A DNA stretch of 13,515 nt from Thalassiosira profunda (taxonomy: Eukaryota > Bacillariophyta > Thalassiosirophyceae > Thalassiosirales > Thalassiosiraceae): positions 1 through 13,515 of the forward strand of contig JALLAP010000544.1 of the NCBI GenBank assembly GCA_036939355.1. The letters are read 5' to 3'. A program made the position numbers and the translations under genes. Below, in pieces: positions 1 through 7,475 of the stretch. Each line of letters begins with the position of its first letter. Within the stretch, counting starts at the first letter, position 1. Under the pieces are notes generated by a model. That model was not told the origin of the DNA, did no database searches, and was given only the letters and a program-made list of their open reading frames with translations.

Positions 1-1037
1 TCGACGAGGAGGGGAGCGTCGACGTGGCGCTGGACTTTGCGTCCAAGGGGGATCGGGACCGCGATCGCAACGGCAGGGACGGTGGGAGGTTAAACGGGTC
101 GGACGACTCGCCGCCGTCGGAAGAGAAGTACGAGGATCCTGCAATCTTGACCAAAATGGTGGATGGGGCTATGGGCACCCCGGTGAACGGTGCGAAAGTT
201 GGCCCAACACAGACGTCGTCGACGAACGCGCCAACTGCGGCACAGGCCGCCTTTTTTAGTCGGCCCGAGGACGACTTCGTCCTGCGCAACAACGACGGCC
301 TCAACGACACGGCCTCAAAGTCATACGCGGAAAAGGATGCCTTTACCGGAGACGTCTCCGCCGCCTTCTCGCTTCCCCGCGAACCACTCCCATTCGAGCT
401 CCCCGAGCTCGACGCGGAACAATCCCGTCGCGTCAAGGCGGGCGAACGCGTCCAATTTCAGGACGACATGGGCCGCGCCGGGTCCGGCTTCGTCGTGTGG
501 GACGTGAAAGCCCCCGCGTCGGTGGTGTGGGACTGCCTCCTCGACTTCCAGTCGTACCCCCAGACGATCAACACGGTCCGGGAGGTGGTCATGTACACGA
601 ACACCCACCTCACAAAGGATTACCGCGCGGAGAAACCGCTGGATTTCGAGGACGGCACAGCGGCAATTTGCAAGCACGGCGTCCCCTCGGTGACGCGGGC
701 GCAGTTCTCGCTGTCCAAGTTCCGGCTGAAGATCGCGGCCGTGCACAAGTACCGGCCGCACCCGAAGGGGGACTACATGATCTTCACGCTGGACCCGGCG
801 AGTCGGAACATGGCGCTGAAGTACGCCAAGGGCATTTGGTACACGCAGAGCAATCCCGACGGGAAGGAGGGATACACGCGCGTGTGGCTGCTGTGCGAGC
901 TGCGGGTGTCGCGGCTGATGCCCCAGTGGATTGTGGATTACGCCGCCTCGCGGGCGATGCCGCGGGCGACGACGTGGCTGAAGCCGCAGACGGAGGCGGC
1001 GGCCACGCTTTGGTTGAAAGACAGTGCGGAGAGATAG
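1..1037 (+). CDS. START/COQ10-like (SRPBCC fold) lipid-binding protein, 5'-partial
   Basis: The reading frame is open to the left edge (first full codon at 3) and ends with TAG at 1035-1037. No ATG supports a start inside the window before the domain, so the true N-terminus probably lies outside. About 150 residues of charged, Ser/Asp-rich sequence precede a domain of about 190 residues. The domain opens with a strand-helix-strand pattern typical of the START/polyketide-cyclase-like SRPBCC fold: GSGFVVWDVKAPASVVWDCL, then LLDFQSYPQTINTVREV. Later come alternating strands (YMIFTLDP, YTRVWLLCELRVS) and a long C-terminal helix (IVDYAASRAMPRATTWLKP). Such domains bind lipids or other hydrophobic ligands; the ligand here cannot be told. 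I see no membrane segment. The domain assignment is by pattern and moderately sure; the specific function is unknown. Confidence 0.72.
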   Translation, partial: DEEGSVDVALDFASKGDRDRDRNGRDGGRLNGSDDSPPSEEKYEDPAILTKMVDGAMGTPVNGAKVGPTQTSSTNAPTAAQAAFFSRPEDDFVLRNNDGLNDTASKSYAEKDAFTGDVSAAFSLPREPLPFELPELDAEQSRRVKAGERVQFQDDMGRAGSGFVVWDVKAPASVVWDCLLDFQSYPQTINTVREVVMYTNTHLTKDYRAEKPLDFEDGTAAICKHGVPSVTRAQFSLSKFRLKIAAVHKYRPHPKGDYMIFTLDPASRNMALKYAKGIWYTQSNPDGKEGYTRVWLLCELRVSRLMPQWIVDYAASRAMPRATTWLKPQTEAAATLWLKDSAER

Positions 1038-1147
1038 AAACGACAACCCGCAGCTGTGAAAGACATTAGTAGAATCGTTAGAAACAAGAAATTATTGCAT
1101 CTNCACAACGACGCACTCCCCGCCCCGCCCCCGGTCGAACCACGACG

Positions 1148-1798
1148 ATGAAGGCGATATCAACCCTTTTGCTCTGCCTGGGAGTGGCCTTCAGGCCCCT
1201 CGATGCATTTACAGTGCAGCCGCGGACGGCGTCTGTGCGCAGCAGTGCCAAAACATATGTCGTGAGCTCGGACGTTTCGACACAACGTGGCGTGGGCGCC
1301 CTCACGCACATGCACCGTCCCCCTTCCACGCTCAACGCAATCACAGCCGATCTCGACACGGTAGCCCTTGTCGCTGGGCAGGAGAATTATGGATTTGCAA
1401 TTGTCGCCCTGGGCGAGGCCATCTGGTCCTTCTCCCAGGCGCCGAGCTTCTCGCATGCGAAAGTGCTCGTCCCGGCAATCGTTGCTGCCGGGATTCTCGG
1501 GGCCGTGTCGGGGCCGATGATCACGAGCGGGGACGCGGGGAGCGTGCAATTGGGTCTGGAGATTGCCACGGGGGTCGCGGCGCTGCTGGGGGCAAGTTAC
1601 GTGGCCCGTCTCGTGGCGCCGTACTCTCCGTCCCCAAAGGAGGCGGTGTTTGCCGGGCTGTTTATTGCCATCGCGGGCTTCTTTAGCTTTTCCCAAAACC
1701 TGATTGTGGACGGCTTTGTGACACTGCCCAGCCTCCCTTCACTTCCGTTGCCGGAAATGCCTCTTGGCCTCGGAGAGGATATTGATACTTCAATTTAG
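1148..1798 (+). CDS. Plastid-targeted small multi-pass membrane protein, function unknown
   Basis: Single exon of 216 codons, 110 bp after the preceding gene. Residues 1-20 form a signal peptide ending LDA, followed at once by FTVQP. This Ala-Phe junction matches the ASAFAP-type cleavage motif that sends diatom proteins through the ER into the complex plastid. Residues 21-65 are basic and Ser/Thr-rich and poor in acid, as expected of a transit peptide. The mature part has three clear hydrophobic segments at about 106-126, 135-157 and 165-185, and a weaker one at about 81-95. The tail is Pro/Leu-rich (PSLPSLPLPEMPLG) and acidic at the end. I do not recognise the family. A plastid envelope or thylakoid membrane location is inferred. 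The ATG at 1148 is chosen because the signal peptide begins there. Confidence 0.75.
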   Translation: MKAISTLLLCLGVAFRPLDAFTVQPRTASVRSSAKTYVVSSDVSTQRGVGALTHMHRPPSTLNAITADLDTVALVAGQENYGFAIVALGEAIWSFSQAPSFSHAKVLVPAIVAAGILGAVSGPMITSGDAGSVQLGLEIATGVAALLGASYVARLVAPYSPSPKEAVFAGLFIAIAGFFSFSQNLIVDGFVTLPSLPSLPLPEMPLGLGEDIDTSI

Positions 1799-1870
1799 TA
1801 GGCTTACTCTTTCAACATGAGGGCATTGGCGGAGTTCGAAAGACGTGCAGCCCTAAGATGGGTGGCAACT

Positions 1871-2018
1871 GATTGAGGCCCAACCGGAGCTGCTAGCTAT
1901 AGCGAATATGCCATTTTATTGGGAGACAAGCTGCTCGACGTGGGGGTATTGAAGGGAGTGCGTAGCCAAGAGATCGATTGGCCCAGCCGGAGCTAGATAG
2001 CAAATATGTCATCTTATT
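1871..2018 (+). repeat. Degenerate direct repeat, two copies of about 48 bp
   Basis: Copy 1 (1871-1920) and copy 2 (1972-2018) share the order: GATYGA, GGCCCAnCCGGAGCT, TAGC, AATATG, CATnTTATT. Small gaps and substitutions separate them. They lie about 100 bp apart, just downstream of the plastid membrane protein gene, and look like an old local duplication or two members of a dispersed family. No coding potential is seen. Confidence 0.5.
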
Positions 2019-2040
2019 AAACCACCCGAAATTGGCCGAG

Positions 2041-2730
2041 ACTCCTCGTATTCACTAAGGGCCCAGGCCGGAAACGACGGTCAGACGGTCCGAGATTTTT
2101 ATTTTTCGACTCACCGAGTCATGCGGTTCACGCTCCCCACCGGCGGCGTCCTCCGCCGCCCCTACCACCCCCCCTGCCCCGCTAACCGCCTCCGATGACC
2201 ACCCCCACAACACCCACGGGCCCCACCGCCACCGCGGCGGCCATGGCCGCCGACGCCGCGCCGCTTAGGGGGTGGAAGGCTACCCTAATCGGCCATCAGG
2301 ATGGTGACGGCCGCTCCCTCTGCACGTGAGCCCTCCGCCTCGTCGCGATGTAGGGCCTATCGCGGAGGGCGATGGGCCTAATACCCGCGGCAATACGTGG
2401 TCAGAGGCGGGGGGCTCATACCCGGTCTCTGCACCTCGTCCCTGCCGCCGCCGCCGAGCAAGAGGCCGGGGGTTGCAAAAATATATTCTGTCCACACCAC
2501 CTGATGTGGCCTTTCTTGGCTCAATTCTTGGTCGAGATTGTGCCGTCCTCCGAGGAAACCTTGTACGTGAAGGGTATAGGCCATGGGGACATGATGGGGC
2601 GCTTGTGGGGCAGCATAAAGGCGAGGGGAGGGGGTACATCTGGATCCGCTCACAGAATATGCAGCGGGGGAGGGTCCGCCCGGGGCGTATGAAGGCTATG
2701 ATGCGGCGCAATCGTGGCTAGACGACTCTC
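2041..2730. other. GC-rich, palindrome-rich stretch without a supported gene
   Basis: This block is strongly GC-rich compared with the flanks. It holds several self-complementary elements: GACTC-acc-GAGTC at 2108-2120, a perfect 16-bp palindrome GGCGGCCATGGCCGCC at 2236-2251, and an imperfect hairpin with arms at 2354-2363 and 2369-2378. Long open frames occur on both strands between 2280 and 2721. They start at non-ATG codons or in low-complexity Arg/Pro/Gly-rich sequence and match no family I know, so I treat them as composition artefacts. The block could be the remnant of a dispersed element or a non-coding RNA locus; nothing decides this. Confidence 0.35.
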
Positions 2731-2873
2731 AACGTACCCATGGGCGATATGGAACGCAAGGAGTAGCATCTAGGAGTCGTTGGGGTTGGTTTAGACACCC
2801 TTTTCCATCGGAACGAGTTGTAGAGGGCGGTGGACGTCAGTCGCACTAATTGCAATTGACCCCCAAGATGTTA

Positions 2874-2950
2874 ATATTCCTGCGACCGAACTTGCACACA
2901 CCTTATACATGACCCAATGGTGTTATTACCCGCTGGGGTCGCAGGAATAT
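2874..2950. repeat. 14-bp perfect inverted repeat with 49-bp spacer
   Basis: ATATTCCTGCGACC at 2874-2887 is the exact reverse complement of GGTCGCAGGAATAT at 2937-2950. The match ends abruptly on both sides. No obvious target-site duplication flanks it, so a mini-transposon is not supported. It lies about 400 bp upstream of the ATP sulfurylase start codon and could be a paired protein-binding site or a foldback scar. Confidence 0.5.
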
Positions 2951-3083
2951 CGGGTATTGGCTCGCCGGGGGCCGTTCTTCGATGAAATCGGTGAATGTGA
3001 AAGATAAAAGCAAGAGAGTTTTGTTAGCAGTCCCAACTGTTGTGGACCTTTGGGACGAATGAAATTCACGGGTTATTTGGGGT

Positions 3084-3225
3084 TAGTTAATTCTACGTAG
3101 GAATTAGTATAAATAGTTAATTAGTCAGATTCTGTTTTGTTAGGGGCCCGCCCGTAGTGTGCTGCCCTTTTTTACGTGGATTTTATAGTACGTCAGCGCT
3201 ACGTATGTGTCCTTCTCTACGTAGG
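3084..3225 (+). promoter_or_regulatory. Putative promoter of the ATP sulfurylase gene: TATA-like box and five TACGT motifs
   Basis: TATAAATA is at 3108-3115, inside a pair of exact 9-bp direct repeats TAGTTAATT (3084-3092 and 3114-3122). The pentamer TACGT occurs five times within 130 bp, at 3094, 3173, 3189, 3200 and 3218. Two copies lie in the same 11-mer CTACGTAGGAA (3093-3103 and 3217-3227), one in TACGTCAG and one in TACGTGGA. ACGT-core sites are the usual targets of bZIP factors. ACGTCA-type elements are known from CO2/cAMP-responsive diatom promoters. The motifs are seen directly; the regulatory role is inferred. If the TATA-like box is used, four of the five motifs would lie at or after the transcription start. 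Confidence 0.45.
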
Positions 3226-3341
3226 AATCCTTATCTGGGCACTTTTTCGCCGCACAAAAAGTGCGCCTCCAAAACCAGCCGCAAGACCAATGCTCCTCCC
3301 TCCCATAATTATTCATCGAACCGTCGATCGAAAACAACACG

Positions 3342-5013
3342 ATGAAGCTCTCCCTCGCCGTCCTCTCCCTCGCCGCCACGGCGACCGCCTTCACCTCGGT
3401 CGCCCCCGCCCGCTCCGTCGCCCGCAGCGTCGTGAGCGGCGATGTCATGGCGCCCGTCTCCATCCGAGCTGCTGGAACGTAAGTTGCCCCATTGCAATTG
3501 CAAATGAGAGGAACGGTGTGCGCCCGGGGCTGCACGCCATTGGGAAGTTGCCCGCTCAGTTGCAAATTGCAATTGTTACAATTACAATCCCTCTGCAAGC
3601 GGAGTGCTGGGCATTGAATATTGCAATCTTGCAGTGAAGGGATGCGCAAGCGCGAACAAGGAACAATGAACAACAGCTTGGAGCATTACCTATGAATCTT
3701 GTTGGGCTCCAGTTGCATCATCATCATTCCTCTGGTCTCTGTCGCCGTTGCTAAACACTTCATCTTAATCCAACAATACAGTCAGCTCGAGGCCGCCAAA
3801 CAGACCCCGCACGGCGGATCCCTGGTCGATCTCATCCTCAAATCTGATGAGGAGAAGGCCGCCGCCGTCGCCAAGTGCACGAAGAGCCTCCAGCTCTCCC
3901 CCCGTCAGCTCTGCGACGTCGAGCTCCTCATGAACGGAGGATTCTCTCCTCTTACGGGCTTCATGGACCAGGCGACGTATGAACACGTGGTGGAGAACGT
4001 GGCTCTCCCGGACGGCCTCATCTTCGGCCTTCCCGTCGTCTTCGATACCGATGACGAGGACCTCCAGCCCGGAGACATCGTGCTTCTGAAGGACGGCGAC
4101 CGCGATATTGCCACCATCGAATTCACGGACAAGTACACCCCCAACAGTGAGTGATCACATCATGTGCTCCATCATTTGCTTGATGATTTTCATACCCTAA
4201 CTTCACAATACTCCATCCGCAGAGGCGGTCGAGACGTCCAAGTGCTACGGCACCTCCGAAATCGAGCACCCGGGTGCCCTCATGGTCGCCACCGAGCGCG
4301 GTAAGTACTACATGGGCGGAAAGATCACGGGGTTGAACCTCCCCATCCGCGACTTCCCGTGCAAGACCCCCGCCGAGGTCCGCGAGACGCTGCCCGACGA
4401 TGTGGACGTGGTGGCCTTCCAGTGCCGCAACCCCGTCCACCGCGCGCACTACGAGCTCTTCACCCGCGCCCTCGACGATCCGCTCGTTGGAAAGGACGGC
4501 GTGGTGCTCGTCCACCCCACCTGCGGTCCCACCCAGGCCGACGACATCCCCGGAACCGTCCGCTACAAGACGTACGAGGTGCTGAAGGAGGAGACGCACA
4601 ACGACCGCACCCGGTGGGAGTACCTTCCCTACAGCATGCACATGGCCGGACCCCGCGAGGCGATTCAGCACATGATGATCCGTAAGAATTTCGGGTGCAC
4701 GCACTTCATCATCGGACGCGACATGGCCGGGTCCAAGAGCTCGGTGACGGGCGAGGATTACTACGGCGCGTACGACGCGCAGGACTTTGCCAAGGAGAAG
4801 GGACCGGAGCTGGGAGTGACCCCCGTGCCGTCGTTGAACTTGGTGTACACCGAGGAGGAGGGATACGTGACGGCCGACGAGGCCAAGGAGAGGGGATTGC
4901 ACGAGAAGAAGCTGAGCGGTACCAAGTTCCGACAGATGCTCCGTGGCGGCGAGGACATTCCCGAGTGGTTTGCGTTCAAGTCGGTGGTGAAGGTGCTGCG
5001 GGAGAACAACTAA
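3342..5013 (+). CDS. ATPS: ATP sulfurylase (sulfate adenylyltransferase), plastid-targeted
   Basis: Catalyses ATP + sulfate to adenosine 5'-phosphosulfate + pyrophosphate, the first step of sulfate assimilation. Exons 3342-3478, 3782-4146 and 4223-5013 join in frame (GTAAGT and GTGAGT donors, ACAG and GCAG acceptors) to give 430 residues. Exon 1 encodes a signal peptide ending ATA, then FTSVAP, the diatom plastid cleavage motif, so the enzyme is predicted to act in the plastid. Exon 2 begins the mature protein (PHGG, near residue 54, then the GGFSPLTGFM stretch). Exon 3 holds the nucleotide-binding QCRNPVHRAH at 234-243 and the second active-site loop GRDMAG at 332-337, where most microbial enzymes have His instead of Met. 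There is no fused APS kinase domain, so this is the single-domain form. The gene ends 208 bp from the convergent BRO1 gene. Confidence 0.93.
3479..3781 (+). other. Intron 1 of ATP sulfurylase, rich in TTGCAATTG palindromes
   Basis: This 303-bp intron begins GTAAGT and ends ACAG. It is several times longer than the second intron (4147-4222, 76 bp) and separates the plastid presequence from the mature enzyme. It contains the perfect 12-bp palindrome TTGCAATTGCAA at 3492-3503 and a second cluster of TTGCAA/TTGCAATTG/ACAATTACAAT units at 3560-3588. Confidence 0.8.
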
Positions 5014-5221
5014 AGACTGGGGTGATGCGAAAATGAAACATCATTTATGATTAATGCAGAAATTATTGGTCTCTAGATATTGCGGGCTGCAATGCAAGGG
5101 TCATCGGAATGTATTATGGGCTTTGTTGGCACCTTGCTAATGTCATCAACTGGATGGACTCCACAGTTCGCCTTAATACTGACGTTGTCTGACACTGATC
5201 ACATATCATTCTGCACACTTT

Positions 5222-7017
5222 TTACGCGGCTAGGCCGTTCAACTTGGCATCAAGCTCCCTCGCCAAATCGCTGTCGGACCTTTCCCTGTTCGGCGCCGCT
5301 AACTGCGGATCGTTGTTCATTGCCTGTTCGTAACTTGGCGGCGGTGGTGGCCCGCCACCACTTTGCGAGCTCCTTTCCGACGAGCTCCTCCGATCGCCCG
5401 AGCCGGTACTCGGTTCGACAACACCCTCATCCTTTGGCTCCAAGTCCACCGGCGAGCCCAACGGCAGCGGATCCCGGACCTCGCATTCGAACGCCTCAAT
5501 CTTCTTCAACTGGATTGCTTTGAGAGCCTTATTCGATGGCACGGATGGCGGGACCTTAGTGAAATATACGAGGCTGTTGTCCTTCTCCCAGCTCTTCAGC
5601 ATCGCGCCCATGTGCAGCCGAAACCCGTTCATCTCACCCACCAAGGATTGCAGCGGTCCATTCGGTTCAATCTCGGGCAAGCCTCGGCTGGTGGGCGACG
5701 TTCGCGTTCTCATGGCAACGGTCGCCTCGCTCAATGCGGCAATTGCGTTCCCGTATTCCCCGGCGTTCCACAAGCTCCTCGCCAGGAAGTACAGGCTGAT
5801 GGCCCGCTGGACGTTGATCGAGAACGTAATCAGCGTGAGAAAAGACGGGTCCATCTTCGACATGTGCACGGCCGCCTTGGATCGCAGCGTCGATACGAAT
5901 GTGTCCAAATCGTGGGCGATGCCCGAGCACAGCTTCCCCAGCAGACCGTAGTTGGGCACGCCGGGCTTGACCAACACCGTCGCCACGGCCATCTGCTGCG
6001 CCATGGCCGTGTACAGCGACGTGAATGCCACGCAGACGCCCACCCTTGTCTCGGCCAGGGATTCCTTCGCCATCTCCGCGTGCTGCTTGCTGTTGGCCAT
6101 CCAATTCGGGAGCAGCTCGTCCCCCAGGTACTGGAATACGCCCGCGGTTTTGGCAAAGCGCCGCGACGCCTCGGGAAAGTCCCCTTCGATGCAGGCGTCG
6201 CACCCCATGTTGGATTCCGACAGGGCGTACGTTGCGATTGCCAGGACGAGTTCGAACATCAGCGCCTCCGAATCGAAGTAGTGCTTTTTGGCGTGCTTCG
6301 TATGCTCGATGCCGGAGTACCAGGAGAACACCAAGCGGGCTGAAGCATCGTTGTAATTGGCATAGCGTTAGCAAATTGGAATGCGAGGGAGACAGAGCAC
6401 ACGTGTGGGAATATTGGCATATGAGGGAGACAGAGCACACGTGTGGGAGACAGAGCACACGTGTGGGAGACAGAGCACACGTGTGGGAGGCGGGCACTCA
6501 CTATCCAAACGCGCAGACTCGGGCTGAAACTTGCACGACAGGAGTATCTGGTTGATCAGTGGTCTGAGGTTGTATTATGCACATCTTGTGAGATCCAGCT
6601 GCAATAGCAATTGCCACCAAAATTGGACACAGGAGAGGGCTCACATGTACTCCAACAGCGACTTCGCCAGCTTGGCGTGCGACAGCGTCGCCTCGCACAT
6701 GTTCTGCTTGATGTCTTCCCTCCGGCGATCGGCCTGGTGCATCGCCGCAACGGTGCTCGAGTGGCTCGCCGAGCAGGAGCGGAAGCTCGCCTCGTACGAC
6801 AATTGGTCCTCCGGGTTGATTTGCGGCTGAAAGGGGAGAGAGTGTGGGGTTTCGTGAGCGGGAGCGGTCGAGTTGCAATCGAGACCTAACGCAGATATCC
6901 GCCGAGAGAAACAGGTGCCACTTTGCCACTCACGATCGAGAATCGATGCACCGCGCTCGCCAGACGGAGGATGCTGTCGGGATGCGGCGCCGAGGATGCG
7001 TCGGGAACGTCGTCCAT
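5222..7017 (-). CDS. BRO1-domain protein (ALIX/BROX type) with C-terminal PPxY motif
   Basis: Four exons read in order on the minus strand: 7017-6934, 6826-6645, 6563-6502 and 6339-5222. All junctions have GTGAG donors and CAG acceptors and keep phase, giving 481 residues with ATG at 7017-7015. Residues about 30-390 match the all-helical BRO1 domain: YEASFRSCSA, LLEYIPLINQILLSCKF, then FDSEALMFELVLAIATYAL and GDFPEASRRFAKTAGVFQYL. BRO1 proteins bind ESCRT-III (Snf7/CHMP4) and serve endosomal sorting and membrane repair. Residues 390-481 are a charged, Ser/Gly/Pro-rich tail with PPPPPSY at 440-446, which contains PPSY, a PPxY motif of the kind bound by WW domains of NEDD4-type ubiquitin ligases. 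There is no V domain, so it is closer to BROX-like single-domain proteins than to ALIX. The family call is firm; the exact cargo role is unknown. Confidence 0.85.
6387..6490. repeat. 20-bp tandem repeat in BRO1 intron 3, four copies
   Basis: The unit GGGAGACAGAGCACACGTGT occurs at 6387-6406 and then three times head to tail at 6425-6444, 6445-6464 and 6465-6484, followed by a partial GGGAGG. The copies are identical. Each unit plus its next base contains the 10-bp palindrome CACACGTGTG, with CACGTG (E-box/G-box) at its core. The array fills much of the 162-bp intron (6340-6501) and ends about 10 bp before the exon 3 donor, with the gene read on the minus strand. Confidence 0.9.
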
Positions 7018-7475
7018 GATTGTTTATCGATGGGCGGCCGCGGCGGCGGAGCGGAGGTTGATTGTGGGTGCGGTGTGGGGGCGGGGTCGATTGCGGGTTG
7101 CGGTTTGCGGTGGATTTTGAGGAAAGCAAGGGAGGGAGGGAGGGAGGGAGGGAGGGGAGGGAGAGAGGGGGCACAAAACCCGGGGCACAAAAGACGTGGC
7201 AAAGCCAAAGCACAAGCCAGCCGCGAGGGCGCGCGGAGTGTGTACAGGGAGGCGGGCTGGCCACACCGAGGTGGCCCGATCGCTGCGCATCCAACAATTG
7301 AAGCGTAACCACGGGCCACTGAGTGTCAGATCGACGGGGTGTGTATCCTGCGACGAGTTCTACTCAAATCCAGCCAAACATCAATCTAGCCACAAATCAA
7401 CTCGATACGTGTTGGCCGACCCATCAACTTTGTTCGACCCATCACCATCGTGGGTTGGGAGGTTGCAGTTTGATC
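7018..7475. promoter_or_regulatory. Shared intergenic region between divergent BRO1 and pyridoxal kinase genes
   Basis: The 458 bp between the two start codons must hold both promoters and 5' leaders unless further 5' non-coding exons exist. I see no TATA box. A GGGA tract (CCCT on the BRO1 sense strand) lies 113-154 bp from the BRO1 ATG. Next to it GGGGCACAAAA is directly repeated at 7168-7178 and 7182-7192. Near the kinase gene a short repeat GACCCATCAMC occurs twice (about 7418-7446). No motif can be assigned to a factor. Confidence 0.4.
7130..7171. repeat. GGGA microsatellite
   Basis: About six uninterrupted GGGA units (7130-7156) are followed by an impure purine run to 7171. It is a simple-sequence tract in the divergent intergenic region. 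On the other strand it is a pyrimidine run that may lie in the BRO1 5' leader. Confidence 0.85.

Noticed and set aside
321..1046. 241-codon open frame on the minus strand over the START-like gene
   Set aside because: Arg/His/Leu-rich shadow of a GC-rich coding strand; no family resemblance, and the plus strand has a clear domain.
2280..2721. Overlapping 91- to 143-codon frames on both strands
   Set aside because: Both strands are open at once, starts are weak or non-ATG, products are low-complexity and Arg/Pro/Gly-rich, and no family is recognised.
2820..2960. Possible tRNA or structured RNA around the inverted repeat
   Set aside because: No B-box (GGTTCGANNCC type) or cloverleaf spacing could be found; the long spacer does not fold into further clear stems by eye.
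4123..4902. 259-codon open frame antisense to ATP sulfurylase exon 3
   Set aside because: Mirror of a highly conserved enzyme; composition is typical of antisense frames in GC-rich genes.
5363..6343. 326-codon plus-strand open frame across the BRO1 exon
   Set aside because: The minus strand encodes a recognisable BRO1 domain with consistent splicing; the plus frame is Arg/His/Gln-rich without motifs.
6387..6490. Tandem repeat as a CRISPR array
   Set aside because: Copies adjoin without unique spacers, the context is a eukaryotic intron, and no cas genes are present.
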